Part shown: positions 1 through 7,892 of the stretch, piece by piece | How positions within the stretch are numbered: position 1 is the stretch's first letter | Layout: each line of letters begins with the position of its first letter | NCBI RefSeq assembly: GCF_000720115.1 | Contig: NZ_JOIR01000068.1 | Span: forward strand, 1-17,363 | Source: Streptomyces sp. NRRL F-2580 | Lineage (GTDB): Bacteria; Actinomycetota; Actinomycetes; Streptomycetales; Streptomycetaceae | Length of the DNA stretch: 17,363 nucleotides | Direction of reading: 5' to 3' | Program-made: the position numbers and the translations under genes | Notes under the pieces: model-generated | What the model was told of the DNA's origin: nothing | Database searches by the model: none | The model's input: the letters and a program-made list of their open reading frames with translations, nothing else

Positions 1-111
1 AGCGAGGCCGCCGCCCTGCTGCGCCACCCCGACCTCCTCGAAGGCATCGCCGAGCTGCACCGCTCCCACCTCCTGCAACGGCTGAACGTCCACGGCGCCG
101 GACTGTCCTGA
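1..111 (+). CDS. 3' end of an unidentified protein
   Basis: The window opens inside an open frame that gives 36 residues and stops with TGA at 109-111. The visible tail ends in HLLQRLNVHGAGLS, and its codons are strongly G/C at the third position, as expected for real coding DNA here. It converges with the minus-strand acyl-CoA ligase gene, with only 83 bp between the two stops. No domain can be recognised from so short a tail and the 5' part lies outside the window, so no function is proposed. Confidence 0.6.
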   Translation, partial: SEAAALLRHPDLLEGIAELHRSHLLQRLNVHGAGLS

Positions 112-194
112 CGCTCCTGCCATGCAGCGGAGACGCCCCGATCACCTCCGAGCTGAGGCAAATGTCCATCCGGTTGAGGCTCGTGGATTGCGTC

Positions 195-1772
195 TCATGC
201 GATCGCGTCGGCATCCGCGGTATCCGCGTCCCGGAGCTCGCGCTTGAGGATCTTGCCGGTGGCGTTGGTGGGCAGGGCGGCGGAGAACTCCACCAGGCGG
301 GGGTATTTGTAGCCCGCCATCTCCTCCCTGCACCAGGCGATCAGTTCCTCCTCGGCGAGCGTCGCGCCCGGGGCGAGGACCACGCAGGCCTTGATCTCCT
401 CTCCGTGGCGCTCGTGCGGAATCCCGATGACGGCCGCCATGCTCACGGCGGGATGGGTGAGGAGCACCTCCTCGATCTCCCGCGGGTAGACGTTGAAGCC
501 ACCGCGGATGATCATGTCCTTGGCGCGGTCGACGATGTAGAGCCACCCGTCGGCATCCCGACGGGCCAGGTCACCGGTGCGGAACCAGCCGTCGCGCAGC
601 ACGTCGGCGGTCGCCTTGGGCCGGTTGAAGTAGCCCTTCATCACGTTGTGCCCGCGGACGACGATCTCGCCGATGGCGTCGGCCCCCTGGACCGGGGCCC
701 AGTCCTTGCCCACCAGGTCCACCTCCACGCCCCAGACCGGACGTCCGATGGAGCCGGGCCGCACCTTCTCGCCGCGCGGTGCGAACGTGGCCACCGGGCT
801 GGTCTCGGAGAGGCCGTACCCCTCCAGAATGGTGACGCCGAACCGCTCGGCGAACCGGCGGTGGATCTCGACGGGGAGCGCCGAGCCCCCCGACCCGGCC
901 ATCCGCAGGTTCCGGGCGATCTGCGGCAGGTCCACGTCGGGGGCTTCTTCTTCGAGCAGGGCCCAGTACATCGTCGGGACGCCCGCGAAGAACGTGACGG
1001 CGTGGCGCTGCATCAGGGCGAGGGCCGACAGGGCGTCGAAGCGCGGCAGCAGCACCAGCGTCGCTCCTGTGGCGAGTCCGGCGTTCATCTGGACGACTTG
1101 GCCGAAGGAGTGGAACAGCGGCAGGGTGATCAGGTGCACGTCGTGCTCGAACTCGCCGAACAGCTTGTGGCAGGTCAGCACATTGAGCATCACGTTGGAG
1201 TGGGTGAGCTCGGCGCCCTTGGGCCGCCCTGTGGTGCCGGAGGTGTACAGGATGACCGCGGTGTCCCCGGACTCGGTGGCCACCGTCTCGAAATCCGCGC
1301 TCTGCCCGGCGAGCGCCGCGGTCAGGGTCTCGGCGCCCGTGATCGGGGAGTCCTCGGTGGGGGCGGCGGTCATCAGGAAGAAGTGCTCGCAGCCCGGGGT
1401 CTCGCCGAAGCCCGCCCATCCCTCGTGCCCCAGCGGGAGTTCGGCACTGCCTTCGAAGCAGAAGTAGGCCTTGGCCTCGGAGTCGGCCAAGTGGTACGCG
1501 ACCTCCCGGCTCTTGAGCAGCACGTTGAGCGGGACGACGACCGCGCCGGCCTTGAGGATGCCGTAGTAGACGATCGGGAACCACGGCAGGTTCGGGCAGG
1601 ACAGTGCGACCTTGTCGCCCGGCACGATGCCGCGTGAGCGGAGGAGGTTGGCCACGCGGCGGGCCGCCGCGTCCAGCTCCGCATAGGTCAGCCGCTGGAC
1701 ACCCAGCACGACTGCCGTACGGTCGGGCACGGCACGGGCGCTGGTCTCCAGCACGCCGGCGAGATTGAGCAT
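195..1772 (-). CDS. Fatty-acid-type acyl-CoA ligase (ANL family, FadD-like)
   Basis: This 525-residue protein is a full-length member of the adenylate-forming superfamily. These enzymes activate a carboxylic acid with ATP to an acyl-AMP and then transfer it to coenzyme A. The P-loop YTSGTTGRPKG lies at about 176-186, the GYGLSETSP motif at 318-326, GWFRTGD at 395-401 and the hinge DRAKDMIIRGG at 415-425. The catalytic lysine sits in NATGKILKREL (K507). The ATG has a GGAG ribosome site seven bases upstream. It is the last gene of the four-gene minus-strand block, 84 bp after the aldehyde dehydrogenase. Its inferred task is to activate the acid made by that enzyme for beta-oxidation. The family is clear, but chain length and substrate cannot be read from the sequence; an aryl- or terpenoid-CoA ligase remains possible. 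Confidence 0.9.
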   Translation of the reverse strand: MLNLAGVLETSARAVPDRTAVVLGVQRLTYAELDAAARRVANLLRSRGIVPGDKVALSCPNLPWFPIVYYGILKAGAVVVPLNVLLKSREVAYHLADSEAKAYFCFEGSAELPLGHEGWAGFGETPGCEHFFLMTAAPTEDSPITGAETLTAALAGQSADFETVATESGDTAVILYTSGTTGRPKGAELTHSNVMLNVLTCHKLFGEFEHDVHLITLPLFHSFGQVVQMNAGLATGATLVLLPRFDALSALALMQRHAVTFFAGVPTMYWALLEEEAPDVDLPQIARNLRMAGSGGSALPVEIHRRFAERFGVTILEGYGLSETSPVATFAPRGEKVRPGSIGRPVWGVEVDLVGKDWAPVQGADAIGEIVVRGHNVMKGYFNRPKATADVLRDGWFRTGDLARRDADGWLYIVDRAKDMIIRGGFNVYPREIEEVLLTHPAVSMAAVIGIPHERHGEEIKACVVLAPGATLAEEELIAWCREEMAGYKYPRLVEFSAALPTNATGKILKRELRDADTADADAIA

Positions 1773-1856
1773 GTGAGGTCTCCGTGGGGTGTGTCGGTGG
1801 AAGCGGACATGCTGGTGAGCTACGCCGAAGCGACGCGGCCACCAGGCGCAGAGCCG

Positions 1857-3563
1857 TCAGCCCCGCAGCGCGGAGGCGAAGAGGGCCGGCAGTTTCCACA
1901 CGCTCGGCGCGGCCGTGAAGCGGGTGAGGCGCTCCACAGTGGTCAGTGCGGTGCGATGGGTGACGAAGTAGGGCGGGCGCGGGGACAGTGACGGGTCGCC
2001 CGTGACCAGACCGCGCGGCGCGGGCGTGAACGGGGCGCGCAGCACGGTCTTCTCGATGTCCTCGAGCATGAAGGCGTTGTGCACGAAGCCGATGCCGCTG
2101 CCGATGTCCCGGCGGGTGTGCCCGGGGTAGGCGCCCCACGGTGTGAAGCCGAGCAGGAAGCCGACCGCCGACCAGCAGTTGAGGCCCAGGGTGCCGTAGC
2201 GCAGGTCGGCGATGGCGCTGCGCACCGCGTCCCGGTGGGCCTTCTCGGTCCTCGGGTGGACGATCAGGGTGGCGCCGAGCGTGCCCGGGAGGGTGTCGTT
2301 GGCGAAGCCGACCGCGTGGCGCAGGAATTCGGCCGGAGTCCGTCCGGGCAGGCGCAGGACGCCCAGCGCGCTGCCGAAGACCTCCTCGGTGATCAGGACG
2401 TCCTCGTGGTCCGTGATGTCGGGGACGAGCAGCCGGCAGCCGTCGCCGTGGGCCTCCGCCTGCGGGTGGGCGGCGAGGACCGAGGAGAGACGCCCGGCGG
2501 CGCCGGGGTAGTAGTCGGTACGCGGAGGCAGCTCGCGCAGGACCCGCCGGATTTCGGCCAGGAGCCGCTCGGTGCCGTCCCAGTCGCGCGGCACGACCAG
2601 GATCTGGCTGGCGATGCAGTTGTGCCCGGAGTTGTTCATCTTGCTGGTGACGACGTGTTCGGCCTGGAAGCGGAAGTCGGCGTCGCTCCACGGCCCAGGC
2701 ACCACGATGCAGGGGCTGACGCCGCCCAGTTCACTGCTGAACGGCTTGTCCAGGAGCGGCCGGTCATCGTGGCGCCGCTGCTCGGCTTCGTCGTCGGTGC
2801 CCCAGACGACGGCGTCGTGGGTGCGGTCGCTGCCGGTGACGTGTATGGCGTCCACGTCCTCGTGGGCGGCGAGGTAACCGCCTTCGGCCGCGCCGCCGTC
2901 GACGAAGCGCACCCAGCCGCGTGCCACGAACTCGGCGAAGACGTACTCGAAGTGGGGGCGCAGGTAGTCGTTGACCGGGTTCATCTTGGCGATGACGACC
3001 TGGCCCTCGGCGAAGAGCTTGTGCAGGATGTCCAGGGCGGTGATGGCGGCGACGTTGCCCGCGCCGAGCACCAGAGCCACGGCGGGGCGGCCGGGCCTGC
3101 CCCGGTACTCGCCCGCCGCACGGCTGCGTGCCTGCTCGGCGGTGGTGCCGGGGAGCATCCACACCTGCGCCGTGAAGCCGCCCAGCAGGAGGCTGTCCCA
3201 GCCGGTGGCGGGGAAGACGTCGACCCGCGTGCGACCGTCCTCCTCGCGGACGGCCTTCGCGTCGACGGGATCCCTGCCCGCGGCGATCCGCCGCAGCACG
3301 TGCAGATACGCCGCGGCGTTCTGCGCCAGGGCCCACGGCCCGCCGATCCAGTCCTCGGCGGCCCACGGCGCATCGGACGCGTACCCCTTCGCGCGGGCAC
3401 CGGCAGCGGCCAGCTCGGAGGCGCGGGAGACCACCCGCGGCAGCAGCCGCTCCAGGAGGGCGATGCGTTCGGTGAGCGGGGTGGCGGACCAGGACGCGGC
3501 GCTGTCGCGTACGGCGGTCACGGTGCGGTCGAGGAGGGAGGTGTCGAGGGCGCTGGTGTTCAA
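1857..3563 (-). CDS. Aldehyde dehydrogenase family protein (long form, 568 aa)
   Basis: NAD(P)-dependent oxidation of an aldehyde to the acid is the family reaction. The Rossmann-type stretch VALVLGAGN is at about 162-170 and KMNPVND at 193-199. The general-base glutamate is in SELGG (E278), and the nucleophile is C316 in NNSGHNCIAS, which replaces the usual GQxC context. At 568 residues it is longer than classical ~490-residue dehydrogenases, with an extended N-terminal region. I chose a TTG start at 3563 because AAGGAG lies five bases before it. The open frame runs on to 3635, but that extension has no convincing start. The gene sits between the MFS transporter (82-bp gap) and the acyl-CoA ligase (84-bp gap), which suggests that an aldehyde is the intermediate of the pathway. 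An acyl-CoA-reductase-like activity cannot be excluded. Confidence 0.87.
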   Translation of the reverse strand: MNTSALDTSLLDRTVTAVRDSAASWSATPLTERIALLERLLPRVVSRASELAAAGARAKGYASDAPWAAEDWIGGPWALAQNAAAYLHVLRRIAAGRDPVDAKAVREEDGRTRVDVFPATGWDSLLLGGFTAQVWMLPGTTAEQARSRAAGEYRGRPGRPAVALVLGAGNVAAITALDILHKLFAEGQVVIAKMNPVNDYLRPHFEYVFAEFVARGWVRFVDGGAAEGGYLAAHEDVDAIHVTGSDRTHDAVVWGTDDEAEQRRHDDRPLLDKPFSSELGGVSPCIVVPGPWSDADFRFQAEHVVTSKMNNSGHNCIASQILVVPRDWDGTERLLAEIRRVLRELPPRTDYYPGAAGRLSSVLAAHPQAEAHGDGCRLLVPDITDHEDVLITEEVFGSALGVLRLPGRTPAEFLRHAVGFANDTLPGTLGATLIVHPRTEKAHRDAVRSAIADLRYGTLGLNCWSAVGFLLGFTPWGAYPGHTRRDIGSGIGFVHNAFMLEDIEKTVLRAPFTPAPRGLVTGDPSLSPRPPYFVTHRTALTTVERLTRFTAAPSVWKLPALFASALRG

Positions 3564-3645
3564 CGTCGCTCCTTGCGGATGGTCGGGAGTGGGCGGGGCG
3601 CGGCCTGAGCCGTGCACGGTGCGAGGAGCAGGCACGCGCCCGTGC

Positions 3646-4989
3646 TCACTTGGACAGTCGGCTGGCGTCGCGGTCCGGGTCGATCAGCGTGAGGGCGGCG
3701 GCCCCGCTCAGCAGGAGTACGGCGCCGGTGACCAGGACCGCGTACTGATAGCCCTTCGCACCGTGGGTGTCCACGAGGTGCCCGATCAGCGTGGGGGCGA
3801 TCAGACCGGCGGTGGTCACCACGGCGTTCATGAGGCCCAGGGCACCGCCGCGGCGATCCGCCGGAGCCAGCTCCGTGACCGTGGTGACGGCGACGCTGCT
3901 CATCGCTCCGGCGAGCCCGAATCCCGCGACCAGGAGCACGGCGGTCACGGCGCCGGCCGGCGCCGCCGGCAGCGCGAGGCACGCTGCGGCACTGACGAGC
4001 AGCAGAACGCCGCCGACCCCGCCGCGGGCCCACCGGCTCGTGGAACCGCGGCGCATGAGCCATCCGGTCAGGCCCGCCTGACCGAGCACCACGACGCCGC
4101 CCAGACCCCAGACCAGCATCAGCACCCGGGTGGCTCCGGCCGAGTCGTAGCCCAGCGCGTCGCGGAGGTAGGAGGGGAGCCAGACCAGGGCGAAGGCGAT
4201 GACCCAGTAGGTCCCGAAGTAGGCGGCCGTGGCACCGATCCAGGTACGGGTCGCGAGGATGCGCCGGTACGGCGTCCTGTGCGGGGCCGGAACCGGCCCG
4301 GTGCCGGCCGCACCCTCACCCGTGCTGTCGCCGGTGCCGGCCGGCGCGGTGGTGTACGAGGCGGCCGCGTAGGGTCCCTCCCCGCCGAAGGGGATCCACA
4401 GCAAGGCCCACACGACACCGGCGAGCGCCACCGCGGCGACGGCGGAGCGCCAGCCGTGGTGCTGGACCACCCACGTCAGTACGGGAGCGGCGACCAGGAC
4501 CCCCAGGGTGATTCCGAGGACGATCAGCGCCCCGGGCAGGTTGCGCCGGTGGTTGGGGAACCAGGACAGGGTGGCCTGCTGGGCGACGGGGAAGGCGGGC
4601 CCCTCGGCCGCACCGAGGAGAACACGTGAGGTGAGGAGCACCGCGAGGCCTCCGCCCACCGCCAGCGGCGCCTGGGAGAGGGACCAGAGGACGGCCATGG
4701 CCAGCAGTAGCCACTTGGGCCGTATGCGGTCCGCGAGCAGCCCCACCGCGGCACCGGAGACCGAGAACAACAGGAAGAAGGCGCTGCTGGCGAGTCCGAA
4801 GGCCGATGCCGACAGGCCGAGGTCCTGCCGGATCTCCTCCGCGGCCAGACCGAGCACGGACTTGTCGGCGAAATTGATCATCATGAAGACGACGAGCAGC
4901 GCGGTGACGGTCCACGCGCGGCGTCTCGTTCTGCTCGTCGCCCTCGGGGGGCCGGTGGGCACGGCGGGTGCGACATCGGTGTCGGTCAC
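3646..4989 (-). CDS. Major facilitator superfamily transporter (ACS-like)
   Basis: This is a 447-residue membrane protein with about 12 hydrophobic segments split by a central cytoplasmic loop at roughly 203-245. The first helix carries NFADKSVLG (39-47), which resembles the NYADR-type signature of the anion:cation symporter branch. The conserved loop 2-3 motif is ADRIRPKW (86-93), and RVLLGAAEGPAFP follows at 122-134. That branch imports organic anions such as sugar acids, phthalate or allantoate. The GTG start at 4989 has GGAG five bases upstream. The gene lies 51 bp after the dioxygenase and 82 bp before the aldehyde dehydrogenase on the same strand, so it is probably the importer for the operon's substrate. 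Export cannot be ruled out from sequence alone. Confidence 0.88.
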   Translation of the reverse strand: MTDTDVAPAVPTGPPRATSRTRRRAWTVTALLVVFMMINFADKSVLGLAAEEIRQDLGLSASAFGLASSAFFLLFSVSGAAVGLLADRIRPKWLLLAMAVLWSLSQAPLAVGGGLAVLLTSRVLLGAAEGPAFPVAQQATLSWFPNHRRNLPGALIVLGITLGVLVAAPVLTWVVQHHGWRSAVAAVALAGVVWALLWIPFGGEGPYAAASYTTAPAGTGDSTGEGAAGTGPVPAPHRTPYRRILATRTWIGATAAYFGTYWVIAFALVWLPSYLRDALGYDSAGATRVLMLVWGLGGVVVLGQAGLTGWLMRRGSTSRWARGGVGGVLLLVSAAACLALPAAPAGAVTAVLLVAGFGLAGAMSSVAVTTVTELAPADRRGGALGLMNAVVTTAGLIAPTLIGHLVDTHGAKGYQYAVLVTGAVLLLSGAAALTLIDPDRDASRLSK

Positions 4990-5040
4990 AAGGGCTCCGC
5001 GGAGACTGGACGGGGAGGGGAGCGGGGGGCCGGGAGGCCG

Positions 5041-5964
5041 TCAGGAGAGCGGGACGCCGGCGATCGCGATGCGTTCCATGACACGGCACTGCGGGAAGTA
5101 GTCGCTGATCGCGTAGTGCTGGGTGGCGATGTTGTCCCAGATCGCGACCGAGCCCGGCTGCCACCGGAAACGCACCTGGTACTCGGGGATACGGGCCTGG
5201 AGGACGAGCTCGTCGAGGAGTTCGCGGCTCTCCGGGGCCGACAGGCCGACGATCCGGGTGGTGAAGGGCTCGTTGACGTAGAGCAGCTTGCGGCCGGTGC
5301 GCGGGTGACGGACGACCACCGGGTGCTCGACGGCCGGCAGGTTCTCACGGTGCGCCGCGATCTGGCTCTCGGTCATCAGCGCGCCCCAGCTCGGCACCCA
5401 GTCGTGCACGGCTGTGAGTCCCTCGATCCGGGCCTTCATGGACGCGGTGAGGTTGTCGTAGGCGGCCGCCATGTCGGCCCACATGGTGTCGCCACCGGCG
5501 GACGGTACCTCGACGGCGCGCAGGACGGAGCCGAGTGCCGGCGCGGCCATGAACGAGTGATCGCTGTGCCAGATGTTCTCCGTGCCGACGGCCATGGCGT
5601 CCTTGGCCAGGCGGGAGACGCCGACCGTGTTGCCCTTGGGGAAGAAGGGGTTCGGCTCCGGCTCGCCCCACAGTCCGGAGACGGCGAGCTGCGACTGCGC
5701 GTCGAAGGCGTGCTGCTCGCGGAAGAACAGCACCTTCCACTCCAGCAGGGCCTGCCTGATCTCCGCCGCGAGGTCCCCGCCGATCGGGAGTGAGAGGTCG
5801 ACGCCTTCGATCTCGGCGCCGATGTGCGGGGTGAGCGGGCAGACGTCCAGAAGCAGGTAGTCGGGCTGCTCCGCGCCCGGCGCGATGCGGTCGAGCGTGC
5901 GCTTCCCGTAGTGCATCAGGGGCTTGTCGAGTGCGGGGGAGGGGGTGGTGACGACGCTGTCCAT
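5041..5964 (-). CDS. TauD/TfdA-family 2-oxoglutarate-dependent dioxygenase
   Basis: The family hydroxylates a substrate carbon using O2, Fe(II) and 2-oxoglutarate. The unstable product often breaks to release an aldehyde, for example from taurine, 2,4-D or alkyl sulfates. In this 307-residue protein the iron ligands are H133 and D135 in WHSDHSF and H283 in TQHYAISDY. R294 lies eleven residues after H283 and T160 lies 27 after H133, the same spacings as H255/R266 and H99/T126 of E. coli TauD. The start is ATG 5964, four bases after GGAGG. A longer reading from 6030 would translate the promoter and operator, so I rejected it. This is the first gene of the four-gene block and lies just downstream of a TetR gene. 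Its substrate is unknown; a sulfatase-like, sulfonate or aryloxy-acid role are all possible. Confidence 0.9.
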   Translation of the reverse strand: MDSVVTTPSPALDKPLMHYGKRTLDRIAPGAEQPDYLLLDVCPLTPHIGAEIEGVDLSLPIGGDLAAEIRQALLEWKVLFFREQHAFDAQSQLAVSGLWGEPEPNPFFPKGNTVGVSRLAKDAMAVGTENIWHSDHSFMAAPALGSVLRAVEVPSAGGDTMWADMAAAYDNLTASMKARIEGLTAVHDWVPSWGALMTESQIAAHRENLPAVEHPVVVRHPRTGRKLLYVNEPFTTRIVGLSAPESRELLDELVLQARIPEYQVRFRWQPGSVAIWDNIATQHYAISDYFPQCRVMERIAIAGVPLS

Positions 5965-5973
5965 GAGGCCTCC

Positions 5974-5997
5974 GTAACGAGGGCGGAAAATCGTTAC
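5974..5997. promoter_or_regulatory. Candidate TetR operator: 7+10+7 inverted repeat
   Basis: GTAACGA (5974-5980) and TCGTTAC (5991-5997) form a perfect 7-bp inverted repeat with a 10-bp spacer. A third related half-site, TCGTTAT, lies at 6006-6012 and overlaps the -10 box. The element sits at the predicted transcription start and in the leader of the dioxygenase gene, where a repressor would block transcription. The neighbouring TetR gene is the obvious candidate ligand. This is inference from position and symmetry. Confidence 0.6.
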
Positions 5998-6001
5998 CGG
6001 A

Positions 6002-6030
6002 AGTATCGTTATTAGGGCGTGCGGAGACAA
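6002..6030 (-). promoter_or_regulatory. Candidate promoter of the dioxygenase operon
   Basis: On the minus strand TTGTCT (6025-6030) is separated by 17 bp from GATACT (6002-6007). Each matches four of six bases of the vegetative -35 and -10 consensus. The predicted start falls near 5995, about 30 bases before the dioxygenase ATG and inside the inverted repeat described at 5974-5997. Confidence 0.55.
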
Positions 6031-6089
6031 GGGTCCGTGGGCATCGAAAGTCGAGCGGGAAAAGCCGGGTTGGGAGACCGCTCGGACAG

Positions 6090-6683
6090 CTAGCGGACGG
6101 CGCGGCTGACGAGGTCCACCAGCGTGTCCACCAGCGCGGCGTCGGGCAGTTCCTGCTCGACGATCAGCCGGAAGAGCAGCGGCGCGGCCACAAGGGTCGC
6201 CGCGGCCCTGACGTCGATGTCGGGCCGCACTTCACCGCGCGCGATCCCGCGTTCCAGGATGCGCCTGGTCTCGCTCGTGATCCGCTCGGTGTACCCCGCG
6301 TACTGGCCCCGCACCGCGCCCGTCTCGGCCGCCGCACCGATCAGGCCCGCGATCAGCCGGTCAGACCCCGGCAGCCGGTACGCCTCCAGACGAGTGTTGA
6401 GTACGAAACGGAGCTCCGCGCGGAAGTCGCCGAGATCGGGCACCGACAGGACGCCGACACGGGTCTCGGCGGCGGCGATGATCAGGTCCTGCTTGGTGGG
6501 CCATCGGCGGTAGATGGCGGGTTTGCTCACTCCGGCCCGTGCGGCGACGGCATCCATCGTGACGGCCCCGATCCCCTGCTCTGTGATCAGTTCGACGACC
6601 GCATTGAGGACCGCCCCAGTGACCCGCTCTTCACGCGGCCGCCCCGGCCCCCGATCCGCCCCGCGCGGCTGTGTACCCACCAT
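6090..6683 (-). CDS. TetR/AcrR-family transcriptional repressor
   Basis: This 197-residue protein has the classic N-terminal TetR DNA-binding domain. The helix-turn-helix spans about residues 38-70, with AVTMDAVAARAGVSKPAIYR followed by RWPTKQDL. The C-terminal part is a helical ligand-binding and dimerisation domain, probably of the TetR_C class seen with YRRWPTK-type regulators. The gene lies 125 bp upstream of the dioxygenase on the same strand, and a 24-bp inverted repeat lies between them. It probably represses the catabolic operon until a substrate or a CoA thioester binds. The ATG has no clear ribosome site, but a TAGGCT box six bases upstream suggests a leaderless transcript. The family is secure; target and ligand are inferred. 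Confidence 0.92.
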   Translation of the reverse strand: MVGTQPRGADRGPGRPREERVTGAVLNAVVELITEQGIGAVTMDAVAARAGVSKPAIYRRWPTKQDLIIAAAETRVGVLSVPDLGDFRAELRFVLNTRLEAYRLPGSDRLIAGLIGAAAETGAVRGQYAGYTERITSETRRILERGIARGEVRPDIDVRAAATLVAAPLLFRLIVEQELPDAALVDTLVDLVSRAVR

Positions 6684-6689
6684 GCGAAG

Positions 6690-6718
6690 AGCCTACGGTC
6701 CCCACCGGACCACGTCGG
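6690..6718 (-). promoter_or_regulatory. Candidate leaderless promoter of the TetR gene
   Basis: TAGGCT (6690-6695 on the minus strand) matches the TAGRMT -10 pattern common in Streptomyces and ends six bases before the ATG at 6683. CCGACG lies 17 bp upstream (6713-6718) and keeps the GAC core of a -35 box. Transcription would start at or beside the A of the ATG, which explains why no ribosome site is seen. Confidence 0.42.
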
Positions 6719-6764
6719 CCCGGGGTGCGGCGCGGCGGGTCGAGGCCGTCGGGTGGGTCGAAGG

Positions 6765-6795
6765 CACCGGCGGGGGACGGCGCCGTCGCCGGGTG
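6765..6795 (-). terminator. Candidate hairpin terminator after the LuxR-type regulator
   Basis: CACCGGCG (6765-6772) can pair with CGCCGGGTG (6787-6795) with a one-base bulge. The core GACGGCGCCGTC is a perfect palindrome. It lies 35 bases beyond the stop of the regulator gene at 6830. There is no U-tract, which is common for actinomycete terminators. Confidence is limited because GC-rich DNA makes such stems easily. Confidence 0.33.
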
Positions 6796-6829
6796 GACGC
6801 GGTCGTCGCCTCGACCGCGTACGAGCGGG

Positions 6830-7822
6830 TCAGGGCGGACCCACCCAGCCGTGTCGGACAGCGTGACCGCCGAGCTGCATCCGGGTTCGGACTCCGGCCA
6901 GGTCCGTGAGGTGGCGCAGACGTCGGTGCAGCGTCCGCGGTGACAGCCCGAGTTGTGCCGCGGCCGTCTGGTCGGTCAGGCCGGCCAGGAGGAGCGCGAG
7001 GATCCTCCGGTCGAGGTCGGTCGGGCCGGTCGCACCGAGCTCGACGGTGGGCCCGGCCTCCCCGCCGGTGCCCGAGAGTTCGAGCGGGTGGGCGGTCCGC
7101 CACACCGTCTCGAACAGCGCGTCCAACGCGTCCAACAGGCCGCTGCGGTGCAACAGCACGGCGCCGGGCTCTCCGTCCGGTGTGACCGTCAGCGGGACGA
7201 GGCCGAGGTCGGCGTCGGCCAGCACGAGTTTCATCGGCAGCTCGTCTGCGACACGTAGCTGCACGCCCTTGCGCAGTGAATCGATCGCATCGTCGATGAT
7301 GCCCGGCTCCGCCAGCACGGCTCGGTCCAGTACCGCCCGGAACTGAACACCGCGGCCGATGGCCACGGGTTCTGCCGTGTTCTCGTCGGGCGACAGAGCG
7401 ACGAAAGGAGCGGTGATGAAGCTTCGGACCTGCGTGCGGGCCGCCTGCTGCACCTGGAGGAAGCGGTGGCGGATGGCGTCGGCACCCGTGACGACCTCGA
7501 TCAGATCGCTGATGCTGTTCCCGGTCATCGCCGCCCGGTGTTCCTCGGCGAAGGTCACCAGCGCGTGCTCGGCCATGCGCAACCCGTCCCGGCGCTGGCT
7601 GATGAGCGCGCCGAGCGCCATGGCCGGCGGCGCCGCCGTGAACTGCCCGTCCGCCGACCTGGTCGCCAGTCCCCACTCGACGAGGCGGGACAACGCCTTG
7701 TCGACGTGGGCCTGCGACAGCACCGCCAGGTCGGCGAGGAGGGTCGCAGGGGAGTTCGGCCGTCCGAGCAGCGCCCGGTAGACGTGCTCGTCGTCGGGGT
7801 CGAGGCCCAGAACATCCAGCAT
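6830..7822 (-). CDS. LuxR-HTH transcriptional regulator with TrmB-like N-terminus
   Basis: This is a 330-residue DNA-binding protein. Residues 1-65 resemble the TrmB-type winged helix found at the head of many actinomycete regulators (LDPDDEHVYRALLG, then a helical DLAVLSQAHVDKALSRLVEW). Residues 267-326 form a LuxR/GerE-type helix-turn-helix, with DRRILALLLAGLTDQTAAAQ followed by LGLSPRTLHRRLRHL. The middle part (about 105-250) looks like the phospholipase D-like or sugar-binding region of TrmB proteins but has no clear catalytic motif. I start it at ATG 7822, since the open frame further upstream runs through the protease terminator. The ribosome site is weak. It lies downstream of the secreted protease gene on the same strand, but a strong hairpin separates them. 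Its target cannot be read; the protease and itself are candidates. Confidence 0.85.
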   Translation of the reverse strand: MLDVLGLDPDDEHVYRALLGRPNSPATLLADLAVLSQAHVDKALSRLVEWGLATRSADGQFTAAPPAMALGALISQRRDGLRMAEHALVTFAEEHRAAMTGNSISDLIEVVTGADAIRHRFLQVQQAARTQVRSFITAPFVALSPDENTAEPVAIGRGVQFRAVLDRAVLAEPGIIDDAIDSLRKGVQLRVADELPMKLVLADADLGLVPLTVTPDGEPGAVLLHRSGLLDALDALFETVWRTAHPLELSGTGGEAGPTVELGATGPTDLDRRILALLLAGLTDQTAAAQLGLSPRTLHRRLRHLTDLAGVRTRMQLGGHAVRHGWVGPP

Positions 7823-7892
7823 CGGCGACCGACTCTCTTCCGCTTGCCGCAGCGGGGAGAGTATGCGCCATGGCGGCAGACCCTGAACAGTC

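Noticed and set aside
112..194. A possible terminator between the first two convergent genes
   Set aside because: Only a 5-bp CGAGC/GCTCG pairing with a long loop was found, too weak to call.
162..1637. A 491-codon plus-strand open frame opposite the acyl-CoA ligase
   Set aside because: The minus strand has all the ligase motifs in order; the plus-strand product is compositionally biased and motif-free.
2079..3608. A 509-codon plus-strand open frame opposite the aldehyde dehydrogenase
   Set aside because: It is antisense to catalytic E278 and C316 of a clear dehydrogenase, and has no domain of its own.
3564..3635. A 24-residue N-terminal extension of the aldehyde dehydrogenase
   Set aside because: The upstream start has no ribosome site, and the extension covers the AAGGAG site that serves TTG 3563.
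5965..6030. A 22-residue N-terminal extension of the dioxygenase
   Set aside because: It would translate the promoter and the inverted repeat. ATG 5964 has GGAGG upstream and gives a normal family N-terminus.
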